24,563 bases of DNA, taken from JAYXXU01 sp049301135 (GTDB lineage: Bacteria; Pseudomonadota; Gammaproteobacteria; Pseudomonadales; Moraxellaceae). Position 1 is the first letter of the stretch. Every line of letters starts with the position of its first letter. Made by a program: the position numbers and the translations under genes. The notes beneath the pieces are model-generated. The model worked only from the letters and a program-made list of their open reading frames with translations, was not told the origin of the DNA and searched no databases. Shown piece after piece: positions 8,003 to 15,286 of the stretch. The stretch lies in assembly GCA_049301135.1 (NCBI GenBank), contig JBAQKP010000034.1, forward strand, positions 1 through 24,563, written 5' to 3'.

Positions 8003-8014
8003 CTCAAGCTTGAG
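8003..8014. repeat. 12-bp perfect palindrome before serB
   Basis: CTCAAGCTTGAG, centred 14 bases upstream of the serB ATG; its last three bases supply the probable ribosome-binding GAG. In a 72-nt divergent promoter region such a palindrome could be an operator or an mRNA hairpin affecting initiation. It is short enough to be chance. Confidence 0.3.
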
Positions 8015-8021
8015 CGATGCA

Positions 8022-9269
8022 ATGCGCGAAATCATTTTAATGTCGTTTTTAGGGCCTGATCAGCCCAATCAGTTCACTCGATTGATGGCGGTACTGGCTC
8101 ATCGCGGCCTAGACGTGCTGGATGTCGGCCAAGGCGTGATTCACGACCAGCTCACACTGGGTATCGTCACTGCCAGCCTAGACCCGACCGCAACCGCCTT
8201 GGCGATGCGCGATATGCTGCTGATCGCGCAAGAACTCGGCCTTACGGTGCGCTTTAAGCCGATCAGTGAAGAACACTACCAAAAGTGGGTCAACGATGGT
8301 GGCCAAACTCGGCACATCGTCACCGTGTTGGCACGCGCACTCACCCCCAAGCAACTGTCGGCCGTCGCTGCGGTGATTTCGCGCTATGGTTTTAATATCG
8401 AAACCATGACACGGCTGTCTGGCCGGCTGTCGGTCAATCAGCTGGATACCGCACAGAATCAAGGCAAAGCCTGCGTGGAATTTGGTGTACGCGGCAAGCT
8501 GCTCGACGCGCAGTCGCTTAAGGCCGACTGTCTGCGTTTGTCGCACGAATTGTCGATTGATATTGCGGTACAAGAAGACAATGTGTATCGGCGCAACCGT
8601 CGCTTGGTCTGTTTTGATATGGACTCGACCTTGATCGAACAAGAAGTGATCGACGAACTGGCAATTGAAGCCGGTGTCGGCGCACAAGTTGCCGAGATTA
8701 CCGAACGCGCCATGCTCGGTGAACTGGATTTTAAACAAAGCTTTGCCGCGCGGGTGGCCTTGCTGGAAGGACTATCCGAAAACGTCTTGGCCGGTATCGC
8801 CGCACGGCTCACCATTACCGAAGGTGCAGCGCAACTGATTTCGACCTTAAAGGCACTCGGCTACCGTACCGCGATTTTATCCGGTGGTTTTACCTACTTT
8901 GCCGAATATCTACAACGTGAATTGGGTATTGACGAAGTCCACGCCAACACCCTACATATTCAAGACGGCAAAGTGACGGGGCAAGTGGTCGGGCAAGTGG
9001 TTGATGGCGCACGCAAAGCTGAATTGCTGCGTCAACTGGCCGCGCGTGATGGTATTAGCCTTGAGCAAGTCATCGCAGTCGGTGACGGGGCAAACGACCT
9101 GCCGATGTTGTCGATTGCGGGTTTAGGGGTGGCCTATCGGGCGAAGCCTCTAGTACGACAAAGCGCCAATCAAGCGATTTCAAGTGTTGGATTGGACGGG
9201 ATTTTATATCTGCTTGGGGTGCGTGATTATGATTTGCCACAGGCCAATCCCACCGCCGCAACAGCTTGA
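8022..9269 (+). CDS. serB: Phosphoserine phosphatase SerB
   Basis: Last step of serine synthesis: hydrolyses phosphoserine. Residues 1-180 form the two-ACT N-terminal region seen in Pseudomonas-type SerB (MREIILMSFLGPDQPNQF, HIVTVLARALT). The HAD domain follows: DMDST with nucleophile Asp199 and acid/base Asp201, ILSGGFTYFAEYL, and GDGANDLPML. The frame could extend to a TTG at 7932, but MREII at 8022 matches relatives and has GAG seven bases upstream. 415 residues, as expected. Divergent from the YtjB-like gene, a conserved pairing. Confidence 0.96.
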   Translation: MREIILMSFLGPDQPNQFTRLMAVLAHRGLDVLDVGQGVIHDQLTLGIVTASLDPTATALAMRDMLLIAQELGLTVRFKPISEEHYQKWVNDGGQTRHIVTVLARALTPKQLSAVAAVISRYGFNIETMTRLSGRLSVNQLDTAQNQGKACVEFGVRGKLLDAQSLKADCLRLSHELSIDIAVQEDNVYRRNRRLVCFDMDSTLIEQEVIDELAIEAGVGAQVAEITERAMLGELDFKQSFAARVALLEGLSENVLAGIAARLTITEGAAQLISTLKALGYRTAILSGGFTYFAEYLQRELGIDEVHANTLHIQDGKVTGQVVGQVVDGARKAELLRQLAARDGISLEQVIAVGDGANDLPMLSIAGLGVAYRAKPLVRQSANQAISSVGLDGILYLLGVRDYDLPQANPTAATA

Positions 9270-9334
9270 TACAATCGTAATGACTAACGGTTGAATCGTG
9301 GGGATCAATGGCAGTCTTCCCAAGGAGGGGTTGC

Positions 9335-9362
9335 TTGTGCTGTGGCATAAATACGGCATAAT
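9335..9362 (+). promoter_or_regulatory. Possible sigma-70 promoter for the small membrane protein gene
   Basis: TTGTGC (9335-9340), 16-base spacer, CATAAT (9357-9362), about 120 bases before the next start codon. The rest of the 223-nt gap after serB shows only a bulged stem (GACAT/ATGTC, CAGC/GCTG) near 9370-9403. Confidence 0.35.
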
Positions 9363-9492
9363 CGAAGCATGACATCGACAGCAAAACGACGGCTGATGTC
9401 GCGCTACATTAGGGATGATGTGGAGCTTGGCCGGATATCCCGCTACACTCAAACGTAGACGGCGCGTGCTGTTTTTATAAGGAGATGGTTCC

Positions 9493-9831
9493 ATGCTTGG
9501 TTTATCATTAAGTCTAAGTCTACTCGAGTGGTTGGCAGTATTTGCATTAGGCGTCGGGGTTACGGTGTTGTTGTTTTCACCTTACCGTCGCTGGCTGGGC
9601 TTTATGTTGGCCGGTATGGGCTATTTTACTGCACTAGAAGGTGTGCGTATCCTGAGCCAGCAGTTTTGGTCGGTCAGTACAATTGAAGGCTATTTGATCG
9701 GCGTGGTGTGTTCTCTGGTCGCGTTAACCACATGGCTTGCACTGACCGAAGAGCAACGCTCCAGTCAACGCCAAGCACAAAAACTCGCGCGCCAAATCGA
9801 ACATCGTCCGATTGAATGCCGCGAACTCTAA
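9493..9831 (+). CDS. Small integral membrane protein of unknown function
   Basis: 112 residues with three predicted membrane segments (about 8-28, 32-50 and 68-88) and a charged cytoplasmic tail rich in Gln, Arg and Glu. An excellent AAGGAGAT sits eight bases upstream of the ATG. I do not recognise a family. It stands between serB and an SCP2 gene in its own likely transcription unit, bounded downstream by a strong hairpin (9851-9878). Confidence 0.8.
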   Translation: MLGLSLSLSLLEWLAVFALGVGVTVLLFSPYRRWLGFMLAGMGYFTALEGVRILSQQFWSVSTIEGYLIGVVCSLVALTTWLALTEEQRSSQRQAQKLARQIEHRPIECREL

Positions 9832-9850
9832 AGCATCCCTAGCAAAGCCA

Positions 9851-9878
9851 CATCGTGGGCAGCAGGTGCTGCCCGATG
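9851..9878 (+). terminator. Strong hairpin after the small membrane protein gene
   Basis: GGGCAGC, 4-nt loop AGGT, GCTGCCC, with an outer CATC/GATG extension across a 2-nt bulge. It lies 20 bases after the stop codon. No T-run follows, so it may be an RNA 3' end stabiliser or a Rho-assisted stop rather than a classical terminator. A 9-bp direct repeat GACAAGCAC follows nearby. Confidence 0.45.
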
Positions 9879-9969
9879 ATCGCGACACGACAAGCACCAG
9901 ATGACAAGCACGCCTAGCCGGTGTTACATTCAGCGCCTCGACTGATCTTAACAACTGCCTCGGTGTGTA

Positions 9970-10455
9970 ATGATTAAAATTCCTGTAGTGAAAGTCCCTG
10001 TCATCAATCTGACCACGGATCCGTTTGATCTATTGCTGGCCGGTTTGGGTGTGCGTATGCAACAACTGGCCTACACCAATCCAGCATTTCAAGGCTTGAT
10101 TGACGGTCGGTCATTTACCCTACAAATCGAGTCACAAGACGGCATCGCTCGCCACTACCGCATCAAAGACGGTAAGGTCTGCCATCGCGGTGGCAAAGCC
10201 AAACAGCCTGATTTTACCCTACGCTTTAAAGACAGCAATACGGGCGTCAGCACCTTGAGCAAAGGCGATCCCACCGCGTTTATGCTGGGTATGCAAGCGG
10301 GCACCATCCAAATGGAAGGTGATTTTTCATTGCTGATGTGGTTTAACCAAGCCGCCAAGCTGATCGCCCCCAAAATCCCCAAGCCAGTCCTGCAAAAAAT
10401 TAAGCAAGCGCAACGCTTTGTGGCCGAAAAACGCGCCGCGTTTAAGCAATCTTGA
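9970..10455 (+). CDS. SCP2 sterol-binding domain protein
   Basis: 161 residues. The SCP2-like beta-sheet/helix layout is visible: FTLQIESQDGIARHYRIKDGKV, then PDFTLRFKD, a GDPTAFMLGMQAGTIQMEGDFSLLMWFNQ helix-strand-helix region (quoted in part), and a basic C-terminal tail. Bacterial SCP2 proteins bind lipids or fatty acyl groups in a hydrophobic tunnel; the ligand here is unknown. The N-terminal 30 residues are hydrophobic but contain no signal peptidase site. The ribosome binding site is weak (CGGTG). Related to UbiJ/YhbT-type proteins in fold, but not an evident orthologue. Confidence 0.8.
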   Translation: MIKIPVVKVPVINLTTDPFDLLLAGLGVRMQQLAYTNPAFQGLIDGRSFTLQIESQDGIARHYRIKDGKVCHRGGKAKQPDFTLRFKDSNTGVSTLSKGDPTAFMLGMQAGTIQMEGDFSLLMWFNQAAKLIAPKIPKPVLQKIKQAQRFVAEKRAAFKQS

Positions 10456-10484
10456 TATTGATTTGGCCTAATCATTGCTTACAC

Positions 10485-10523
10485 ACTCAAGTCAGTGCCA
10501 CAACCATCGGCACTGACCTGAGT
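10485..10523 (+). promoter_or_regulatory. Long hairpin in the bioB leader
   Basis: Arms ACTCAAGTCAGTGCC (10485-10499) and GGCACTGACCTGAGT (10509-10523) pair over 15 positions with one A-C mismatch around a 9-nt loop. It lies 30 bases after the SCP2 stop and 50 bases before the bioB ATG. No T-run follows. It could end the SCP2 transcript or act in the bio leader. It does not resemble the BirA operator. Confidence 0.6.
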
Positions 10524-10573
10524 CTGGCAGTCTGCCGGTGTATGGATCGCGTGGTAAAAAAGGGTATGTGCTG

Positions 10574-11560
10574 ATGATGCGTAATGACTGGAGTCGTGGT
10601 GAAATCGCCGCGCTATTTGACCTGCCGTTCAATGACTTGATGTTTGCCGCGCAGACCGTGCATCGGCAACACTTTGATCCCAACACGGTACAAGTCAGCA
10701 CCCTGCTCTCGATTAAAACCGGCAACTGCCCCGAAGATTGCAACTATTGCTCACAGTCCGGTCATCACGACACGGCACTGCAAGCCGAAAAAAAAATCGC
10801 CGTCGATAAGGTGCTTGCCGCTGCCGCTGAAGCCAAAGCCAACGGCTCATCACGCTTTTGTATGGGGGCTGCATGGCGCAACCCGCACGAACGCGACATG
10901 CCGTATGTACTTGAATTGGTGCAAGGCGTCAAAGCCATGGGGCTTGAGACCTGCATGACGCTCGGCATGCTGACCGCCAGCCAAGCCGAACGCTTGGGTG
11001 ACGCTGGACTGGATTATTACAACCACAATCTCGACACCTCGCGCGAACACTACCCAAACGTCATCACCACCCGCACCTATGACGACCGACTGCATACGCT
11101 CGAACATGTCCGCGCATCCGGCATGAAAGTCTGTAGCGGCGGCATTTTGGGACTCGGTGAACAACGGGCTGATCGGGTTGGCTTACTGCATGAACTGGCA
11201 ACCTTACCAATTCACCCAGAATCTGTGCCAATCAACATGCTCGTCCCTGTCGCGGGGACACCATTGGCCGATGCCCCGCAAATCTCGGTACTGGAGTGGG
11301 TGCGTACCATTGCGGTGGCACGCATGATTATGCCCAAAAGCTATATTCGCCTGTCTGCGGGTCGTGAATCGCTCAGTGACAGCGATCAGGCAATGGCATT
11401 TATGGCCGGTGCCAACTCGATCTTTTATGGTGAAAAACTACTGACTACCCCAAATGCCGATACTGGTCGGGACAATCAGTTGTTTGAAACGCTGGGGCTT
11501 AAACGTGAAGCGCCCAAGGCTTCAGTCAAAATGACCGCCGTGGATGCGATGGCGGGCTAA
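10574..11560 (+). CDS. bioB: Biotin synthase
   Basis: Radical SAM enzyme inserting sulfur into dethiobiotin. The CxxxCxxC cluster motif is Cys52, Cys56 and Cys59; family blocks SSRFCMGAAWR, YYNHNLDTS, KVCSGGILGLGE, PINMLVPVAGTPL and RLSAGRESL follow in order. Length 328 is normal. The frame extends to a GTG at 10538, but ATG 10574 (MMRNDWSRGEI) matches relatives and has AAGGG upstream. bioF follows after 6 bases; bioA, bioC and bioD are not in the window. Confidence 0.97.
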   Translation: MMRNDWSRGEIAALFDLPFNDLMFAAQTVHRQHFDPNTVQVSTLLSIKTGNCPEDCNYCSQSGHHDTALQAEKKIAVDKVLAAAAEAKANGSSRFCMGAAWRNPHERDMPYVLELVQGVKAMGLETCMTLGMLTASQAERLGDAGLDYYNHNLDTSREHYPNVITTRTYDDRLHTLEHVRASGMKVCSGGILGLGEQRADRVGLLHELATLPIHPESVPINMLVPVAGTPLADAPQISVLEWVRTIAVARMIMPKSYIRLSAGRESLSDSDQAMAFMAGANSIFYGEKLLTTPNADTGRDNQLFETLGLKREAPKASVKMTAVDAMAG

Positions 11561-11566
11561 CCGCGC

Positions 11567-12715
11567 ATGACCCTACAAGCCTTCCAACTGCCGCAACAAC
11601 TGGCCGATCTCAAAGCCCAACACTTAAACCGCCACACGCGGGCGGTTGAACGTGGCGTCACCCCATACGTCTGGCGTGACGGTAAGCAGTACCTGAATTT
11701 CTCCAGCAACGACTATCTAGGGCTGGCCGAACACCCCGCGCTCACCGAAGCCGTTCATCATCACCTTCAACAACATGGGATTGGTGCGGGCGCTGCGCAT
11801 TTGGTCACCGGCCATACCAGCCTGCATGATCAGCTTGAACAACGCTTGGCCAGCACGAGCGGCTACCCGCGTGCGCTATTATTTTCAACCGGATATATGG
11901 CCAACTTGGGCGTGATGGACGCGCTACTTTCCGCCAAAGACGTGGTATATCAAGACCGCCTCAACCATGCGTCGTTGCTGGATGGTGGGCGTTTATCTGG
12001 TGCAAAAATGCGTCGTTATGCGCATCTTGATCTGGTGATGTTAGAACACTGGCTTGCCACTGACGACGCACCCCGCAAGCTGATCGCCACCGATCAAGTG
12101 TTTAGCATGGATGGTACAGAAGCACCGCTCGTTGAACTGATTGACTTGGCCGAACGCTACCAAGCCGCCTTAGTGATTGATGATGCACATGGTTTTGGCC
12201 TACGGGCGCACGCTCTACCGCCAGTCGATGTGTATATGGCGACGCTGGGCAAAGCGATTGGCACGTTTGGGGCATTTGTCGCAGGGTCAGATGATTTAAT
12301 TGCCTATTTGACCAGTCGGGCGCGTACGTTTTGTTTTACCACCGCAACGCCTCCGCTACTGGCAGCGGCGACGCTTGCGGCCTTAGATGTGATTGAGCGC
12401 GAACCAGAACGCCAACAACAGCTACAGGCGAATATTGTGCAGTTGCGCGAGGGCTTACAGGCGCAAGGATGGCAGTTGGTTGATAGCCACACTGCGATTC
12501 AGCCGATTATCGTGGGCGATGCGGCGCAGACCTTGGCGCTGTCGCAACGTTTGGCCGATCAGGGGATTTTGGCGGTGGCAATTCGTCCACCGACTGTTCC
12601 ACAGGGTACGTCACGCTTACGGGTGACGCTGAGCGCGGCGCATAGCGCCGAACATGTGGGGCGCTTGGTTGATGTGATGGCGGGGCTGTTTGACAAACAT
12701 CAAATTATCCTGTAA
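11567..12715 (+). CDS. bioF: 8-amino-7-oxononanoate synthase
   Basis: PLP enzyme condensing pimeloyl-ACP (or -CoA) with alanine in biotin synthesis. 382 residues. Motifs: NFSSNDYLGLAEHP, HLVTGHTSLHDQLE, LLFSTGYMANLG, DRLNHASLLDG, VIDDAHGFG and the PLP lysine in TLGKAIGTFG (Lys229). Cotranscribed with bioB. The accessory island begins right after its stop, so downstream bio genes may have been displaced, though no remnant is visible. Confidence 0.97.
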   Translation: MTLQAFQLPQQLADLKAQHLNRHTRAVERGVTPYVWRDGKQYLNFSSNDYLGLAEHPALTEAVHHHLQQHGIGAGAAHLVTGHTSLHDQLEQRLASTSGYPRALLFSTGYMANLGVMDALLSAKDVVYQDRLNHASLLDGGRLSGAKMRRYAHLDLVMLEHWLATDDAPRKLIATDQVFSMDGTEAPLVELIDLAERYQAALVIDDAHGFGLRAHALPPVDVYMATLGKAIGTFGAFVAGSDDLIAYLTSRARTFCFTTATPPLLAAATLAALDVIEREPERQQQLQANIVQLREGLQAQGWQLVDSHTAIQPIIVGDAAQTLALSQRLADQGILAVAIRPPTVPQGTSRLRVTLSAAHSAEHVGRLVDVMAGLFDKHQIIL

Positions 12716-12751
12716 ATCCCTTTACATGCAACACCGCACACCATGCTTTTT

Positions 12752-12785
12752 CAAAGCTTTCATCGCAACACACATTTAAGCTTTG
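12752..12785 (+). other. Inverted repeat after bioF
   Basis: CAAAGCTT (12752-12759) and AAGCTTTG (12778-12785) are perfect complements across an 18-nt loop. It lies at the bioF/island junction with no T-run. It may be a weak terminator or an edge feature; no attachment-site duplication was found. Confidence 0.25.
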
Positions 12786-12805
12786 ACCATCCTATGAGGT
12801 AAGCC

Positions 12806-12931
12806 TTGAAATTCCAAGATTATATAGACTTTCTACCTTCTAATATCAGCCCCGTTAAACTGTTGATACTTAACAAACTGTGACACACTGATACACACAA
12901 CTTCCCAAAGCCTTGGGTATCTTCGGCTGAC
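12806..12931 (+). pseudogene. Upstream coding extension of the HNH endonuclease, broken by in-frame TGA
   Basis: In the same frame as the HNH gene, a TTG at 12806 with GAGG six bases upstream opens 25 protein-like codons (MKFQDYIDFLPSNISPVKLL...), then TGA at 12881-12883. The frame stays open afterwards (HTDTHNFPKPWVSSADL) into the HNH gene. The region after TGA has no start before TTG 12932 yet reads as coding, so the original protein probably began at 12806 with 223 residues. The stop is either an inactivating mutation, a sequencing error or a readthrough point (context TGAC is leaky). Confidence 0.6.
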
Positions 12932-13477
12932 TTGTTAGATCTGACTGGTCAAAAATATTTTGACAGGAGAGCACGTGAACTCAGGGATCAAACTGGATGC
13001 GACCTTGAAACTAAACATGTAGCCGACCTTGGTGGGCATGCTTGGCGGATTAAATCACCTAATCTGGCAACGCCCCAAGACAGAGAGTACTTGTCGCAAT
13101 CACAAAAGAAAAATCTCTTTTCAACGTTTAATAACGCTTGTGCGATCTGTGGAAAAGTTGCAGATGCTGGAGTACGTGGTTTGCAAGCAGATCATAGAGT
13201 GCCTATATCAAGAGGTGGCACAAATGACATTAGCAACTGGCAAGCCGTCTGTAACCATTGCAACGTCGGAAAAAGAAGAGCATGTGAAGGCTGTACTATA
13301 GACTGCTTGACATGCTCTTGGGCTTATCCAGATAAAGTAGGCATAAGCATTATAATCTCTATGAAAGAACATATACTCAAAAATGTGACTGAGCTCTCTC
13401 AAAGGAAAAATCAAACTATTTCAGAAACTCTAGAAGAAGCAGCATTGCTTTACATTAAACAAGACCACTCGCTATGA
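12932..13477 (+). CDS. HNH endonuclease, putative type II restriction enzyme partner of the methyltransferase
   Basis: Predicted DNA nuclease. The first residues carry TGQKYFDRRARELRD, a DNA-binding-like segment. The HNH core has zinc ligands in CAICGK, then ADHRVPISRGGTNDISNWQ and CNHCNVGK, followed by an extra Cys cluster (CEGC...DCLTC). The shortest frame starts at a TTG with no good ribosome binding site; the likely true N-terminus lies upstream beyond a TGA (12881), so as it stands the gene may be inactive or poorly expressed. Its 3' end overlaps the convergent methyltransferase by 6 bases. AT-rich compared with its surroundings. Target sequence cannot be inferred. Confidence 0.8.
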   Translation: MLDLTGQKYFDRRARELRDQTGCDLETKHVADLGGHAWRIKSPNLATPQDREYLSQSQKKNLFSTFNNACAICGKVADAGVRGLQADHRVPISRGGTNDISNWQAVCNHCNVGKRRACEGCTIDCLTCSWAYPDKVGISIIISMKEHILKNVTELSQRKNQTISETLEEAALLYIKQDHSL

Positions 13478-14458
13478 TGTTTCAGTCAACGCTTGCCTAA
13501 TTTTTTCTCCGATAGCCTTGGACACAGGTGGGGGGAAGGCATTTCCAACCTGCCGATAAGCTGCTGTTTTTTTTCCAAAAAAAATCCAAAAATCTGGAAA
13601 CCCCTGTATTCTAGCAGCCATCCTGACAGTGAGTAGAGGCATATTTTCATAACCAACCTTTTCTCCAATAAAATCGCTACTAGGTGGCAAATCAGCCACT
13701 CTATGACCATTGACAGACAACTCTCGCCAAGCAGCCTTAGCTCTTGTAGGTCCGAGGTCTGGTCCGCCGTGTTTTTTGGATCCTCCTACAAGGGTTGGCG
13801 CAATTTTGTTTGCTTTTTTGGCCCACTCTTTTGCTCCGCTCCATCCTAGCTCCTCCATTAGATCAACCAACGACTCTCCAACAGTCGGTGGGGAAGTTTT
13901 CTCATCAGGCCAGCAAAATTTATCTACATACCTTTGCTTTAGAGCCACCAAGATAACTCTCGGCCTGAGCTGTGGCACACCATAGTCGGAGCAACTAATA
14001 AGCCTCCAAAACGTTGTATAACCTAGCTCAGAGAGCTCAAGATCTATTGCATCTCTATAGCTCTTGAACTTCGGCTCAAGTAGTCCTGCAACATTTTCAA
14101 GCATCACCGCTTTTGGGTCTATTTTTCGCACAATCCTTAGTGCTGCTGGAAAAAGATCTCTTTCATCATCTTTGCCGAGTTGCTTACCCGCTTTTGAGAA
14201 AGGAGGACAGGGAACACCACCAGCTATAAGATCAACTCCAGCGTACTCTTCAAGATTGCTGTGAGAAAATTCTATTAAACATTTTTCCAAAATGGTACGC
14301 CAACCCAGACTGTGTGTCAGATTGTTCATTTCTAAGGTTTTGCAAGCAGCATGTTCAATATCAATAAGTAATTTGTGCTGAAAACCAGCTAGATGCAGAC
14401 CCAAAGCTTGACCACCAGCCCCAGCGCATAGCTCAATAGATGTTAGCTTATTGCTCAT
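13472..14458 (-). CDS. DNA (cytosine-5-)-methyltransferase
   Basis: SAM-dependent m5C methyltransferase, 328 residues. Motif I LCAGAGGQALGLHLAG; motif IV GGVPCPPFSKAG with catalytic Cys84; motif VI MLENVAG; motif VIII PQLRPRVI; a target-recognition region between; motif X QVGNAFPPPVSKAIG. All key motifs are intact. Start ATG 14458 (MSNKLTS) has AAGGAG eight bases upstream; the frame's earlier GTG-type start would bury this. It probably protects DNA against the adjacent HNH nuclease. Its promoter is overlain by two operator-like palindromes next to a small regulator gene, so it is probably repressed or autoregulated through that regulator. Confidence 0.95.
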   Translation of the reverse strand: MSNKLTSIELCAGAGGQALGLHLAGFQHKLLIDIEHAACKTLEMNNLTHSLGWRTILEKCLIEFSHSNLEEYAGVDLIAGGVPCPPFSKAGKQLGKDDERDLFPAALRIVRKIDPKAVMLENVAGLLEPKFKSYRDAIDLELSELGYTTFWRLISCSDYGVPQLRPRVILVALKQRYVDKFCWPDEKTSPPTVGESLVDLMEELGWSGAKEWAKKANKIAPTLVGGSKKHGGPDLGPTRAKAAWRELSVNGHRVADLPPSSDFIGEKVGYENMPLLTVRMAARIQGFPDFWIFFGKKTAAYRQVGNAFPPPVSKAIGEKIRQALTETS

Positions 14459-14470
14459 ATTGCCGACTCC

Positions 14471-14499
14471 TTGAAACAAGTACTAATACAGCGTATAGT
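14471..14499 (+). promoter_or_regulatory. Promoter of the small HTH regulator gene
   Basis: TTGAAA (14471-14476), a 17-base spacer and TATAGT (14494-14499). The predicted start (about 14506) lies inside the first palindrome. Confidence 0.65.
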
Positions 14500-14523
14500 A
14501 AATAATGTATTTACCAATGTAAA
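14495..14523 (-). promoter_or_regulatory. Promoter of the cytosine methyltransferase gene
   Basis: Minus-strand TTTACA (14523-14518), 17-base spacer, TACTAT (14500-14495), giving a leader of about 30 bases before the ATG at 14458. Its -10 overlaps the -10 of the opposite promoter, so the two promoters are face to face. Confidence 0.6.
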
Positions 14524-14535
14524 TGGATTATTTAC
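14498..14535. promoter_or_regulatory. Two tandem 17-bp operator-like palindromes
   Basis: GTAAATAATGTATTTAC (14498-14514) and GTAAATGGATTATTTAC (14519-14535), separated by CAAT, so centres are 21 bp (two helical turns) apart. Arms are GTAAAT(A/G) and TATTTAC. The first covers both -10 regions, the second overlaps the methyltransferase -35 and ends five bases before the regulator ATG. This is the arrangement expected for cooperative binding by a small HTH controller. Confidence 0.75.
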
Positions 14536-14539
14536 TTTT

Positions 14540-14734
14540 ATGAAGATTTATACGCCGGAAGAGATTCTTGAGCAAGTCAAAATCATTACTGGGGATCGCT
14601 TTGATAGCGATTTAGCCTCTAGGCTTGGCGTTAGTAAGCAGTCTTTACCTCAATATAAACATAAAAGTGTGGTAGACCTGCAACAGAGAATCATATGCTT
14701 GCTATTAAAAGAGATTGAATCAAAAGCAGAGTGA
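14540..14734 (+). CDS. Small helix-turn-helix regulator, phage CI-repressor N-terminal type, putative R-M controller
   Basis: 64 residues starting MKIYTPEEILEQVK. The helix-turn-helix is visible in DSDLASRLGVSKQSLPQYK, like the N-terminal domain of phage CI repressors; no dimerisation or peptidase domain follows. The frame extends to a TTG at 14471, but that part overlaps the promoter and both palindromes, so ATG 14540 is the start. No clear ribosome binding site: the second palindrome occupies that space, suggesting autorepression. Divergent from the methyltransferase. C proteins of R-M systems are of similar size, hence the proposed role. Confidence 0.75.
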   Translation: MKIYTPEEILEQVKIITGDRFDSDLASRLGVSKQSLPQYKHKSVVDLQQRIICLLLKEIESKAE

Positions 14735-14823
14735 CGTAATTTTTTACGAGATGGCAACTTTACTGTTTTTAATCAATAGACTAATCTTTATCTACTTGTG
14801 TAGCTTCACACCGAGTCACCCAC

Positions 14824-15198
14824 ATGCCCCAGATCCACCTCGCAGGCCACGGCCTGCCATCCTGCGCTGCCAGCATCGACCATCCTCGCACTGAACGCTT
14901 AGTGAATGGCAACCCACAGCGCACCACCCACAGCCTATACGAACACCCCAACATGAGTTGCGGCATTTGGTATTGCGAGGTCGGTGCATGGCGAATTGAG
15001 TTTGCCGCCAATAAACAAGAATTTTTTCAAGTGATTCAAGGCACTGTCCGCCTACATGATGCAGACGGACAGACGGTAGAAATCCGCGCGGGTGATGCAG
15101 GGATTATTCCACCGAGTTTTGTTGGTGTCTTTGAAGTGGTCGAAGCGGTGCAAAAATACTATGTGATTGTGGAAACGACCGAATCACCGGTAATCTGA
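14824..15198 (+). CDS. Cupin domain protein
   Basis: 124 residues. The single cupin barrel resembles the Cupin_3 (DUF861) group: WYCEVGAWRIEFAANKQEFFQVIQG (quoted in part), VRLHDADGQTVEIRAGDAGIIPPSF and FEVVEAVQKYYVIVE. The canonical His ligands of the first cupin motif are largely missing, as in many of this group, so metal binding is doubtful and no enzymatic function can be assigned. It is the first ordinary-composition gene after the AT-rich island. The ribosome binding site is weak. Confidence 0.8.
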   Translation: MPQIHLAGHGLPSCAASIDHPRTERLVNGNPQRTTHSLYEHPNMSCGIWYCEVGAWRIEFAANKQEFFQVIQGTVRLHDADGQTVEIRAGDAGIIPPSFVGVFEVVEAVQKYYVIVETTESPVI

Positions 15199-15286
15199 TC
15201 AACATGGAAGATGGAAGATTCACTTTAATCACAACTCACGCTATGTTGTACCGACTGCAAAACAACCAACTCAAGGCTGACAAGTA

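Noticed and set aside
7932..8021. N-terminal extension of SerB
   Set aside because: It would overlap the divergent gene's start, and relatives begin MREI as at 8022.
10456..10573. BirA operator for bioB
   Set aside because: No TTGTAAACC / GGTTTACA-like half sites; the inverted repeat present has an unrelated sequence and geometry.
12881..12883. Selenocysteine or recoded TGA
   Set aside because: TGA is the normal stop of several genes here, no SECIS-like context was evident and a nuclease has no known need for Sec; mutation or ordinary readthrough is simpler.
14471..14539. N-terminal extension of the HTH regulator from a TTG
   Set aside because: It overlaps the promoter -35/-10 and both palindromes, and the TTG is the -35 hexamer itself.
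12716..14823. Integrative element with attachment sites
   Set aside because: No integrase, transposase, tRNA gene or matching direct repeats were found at the edges of the R-M island.
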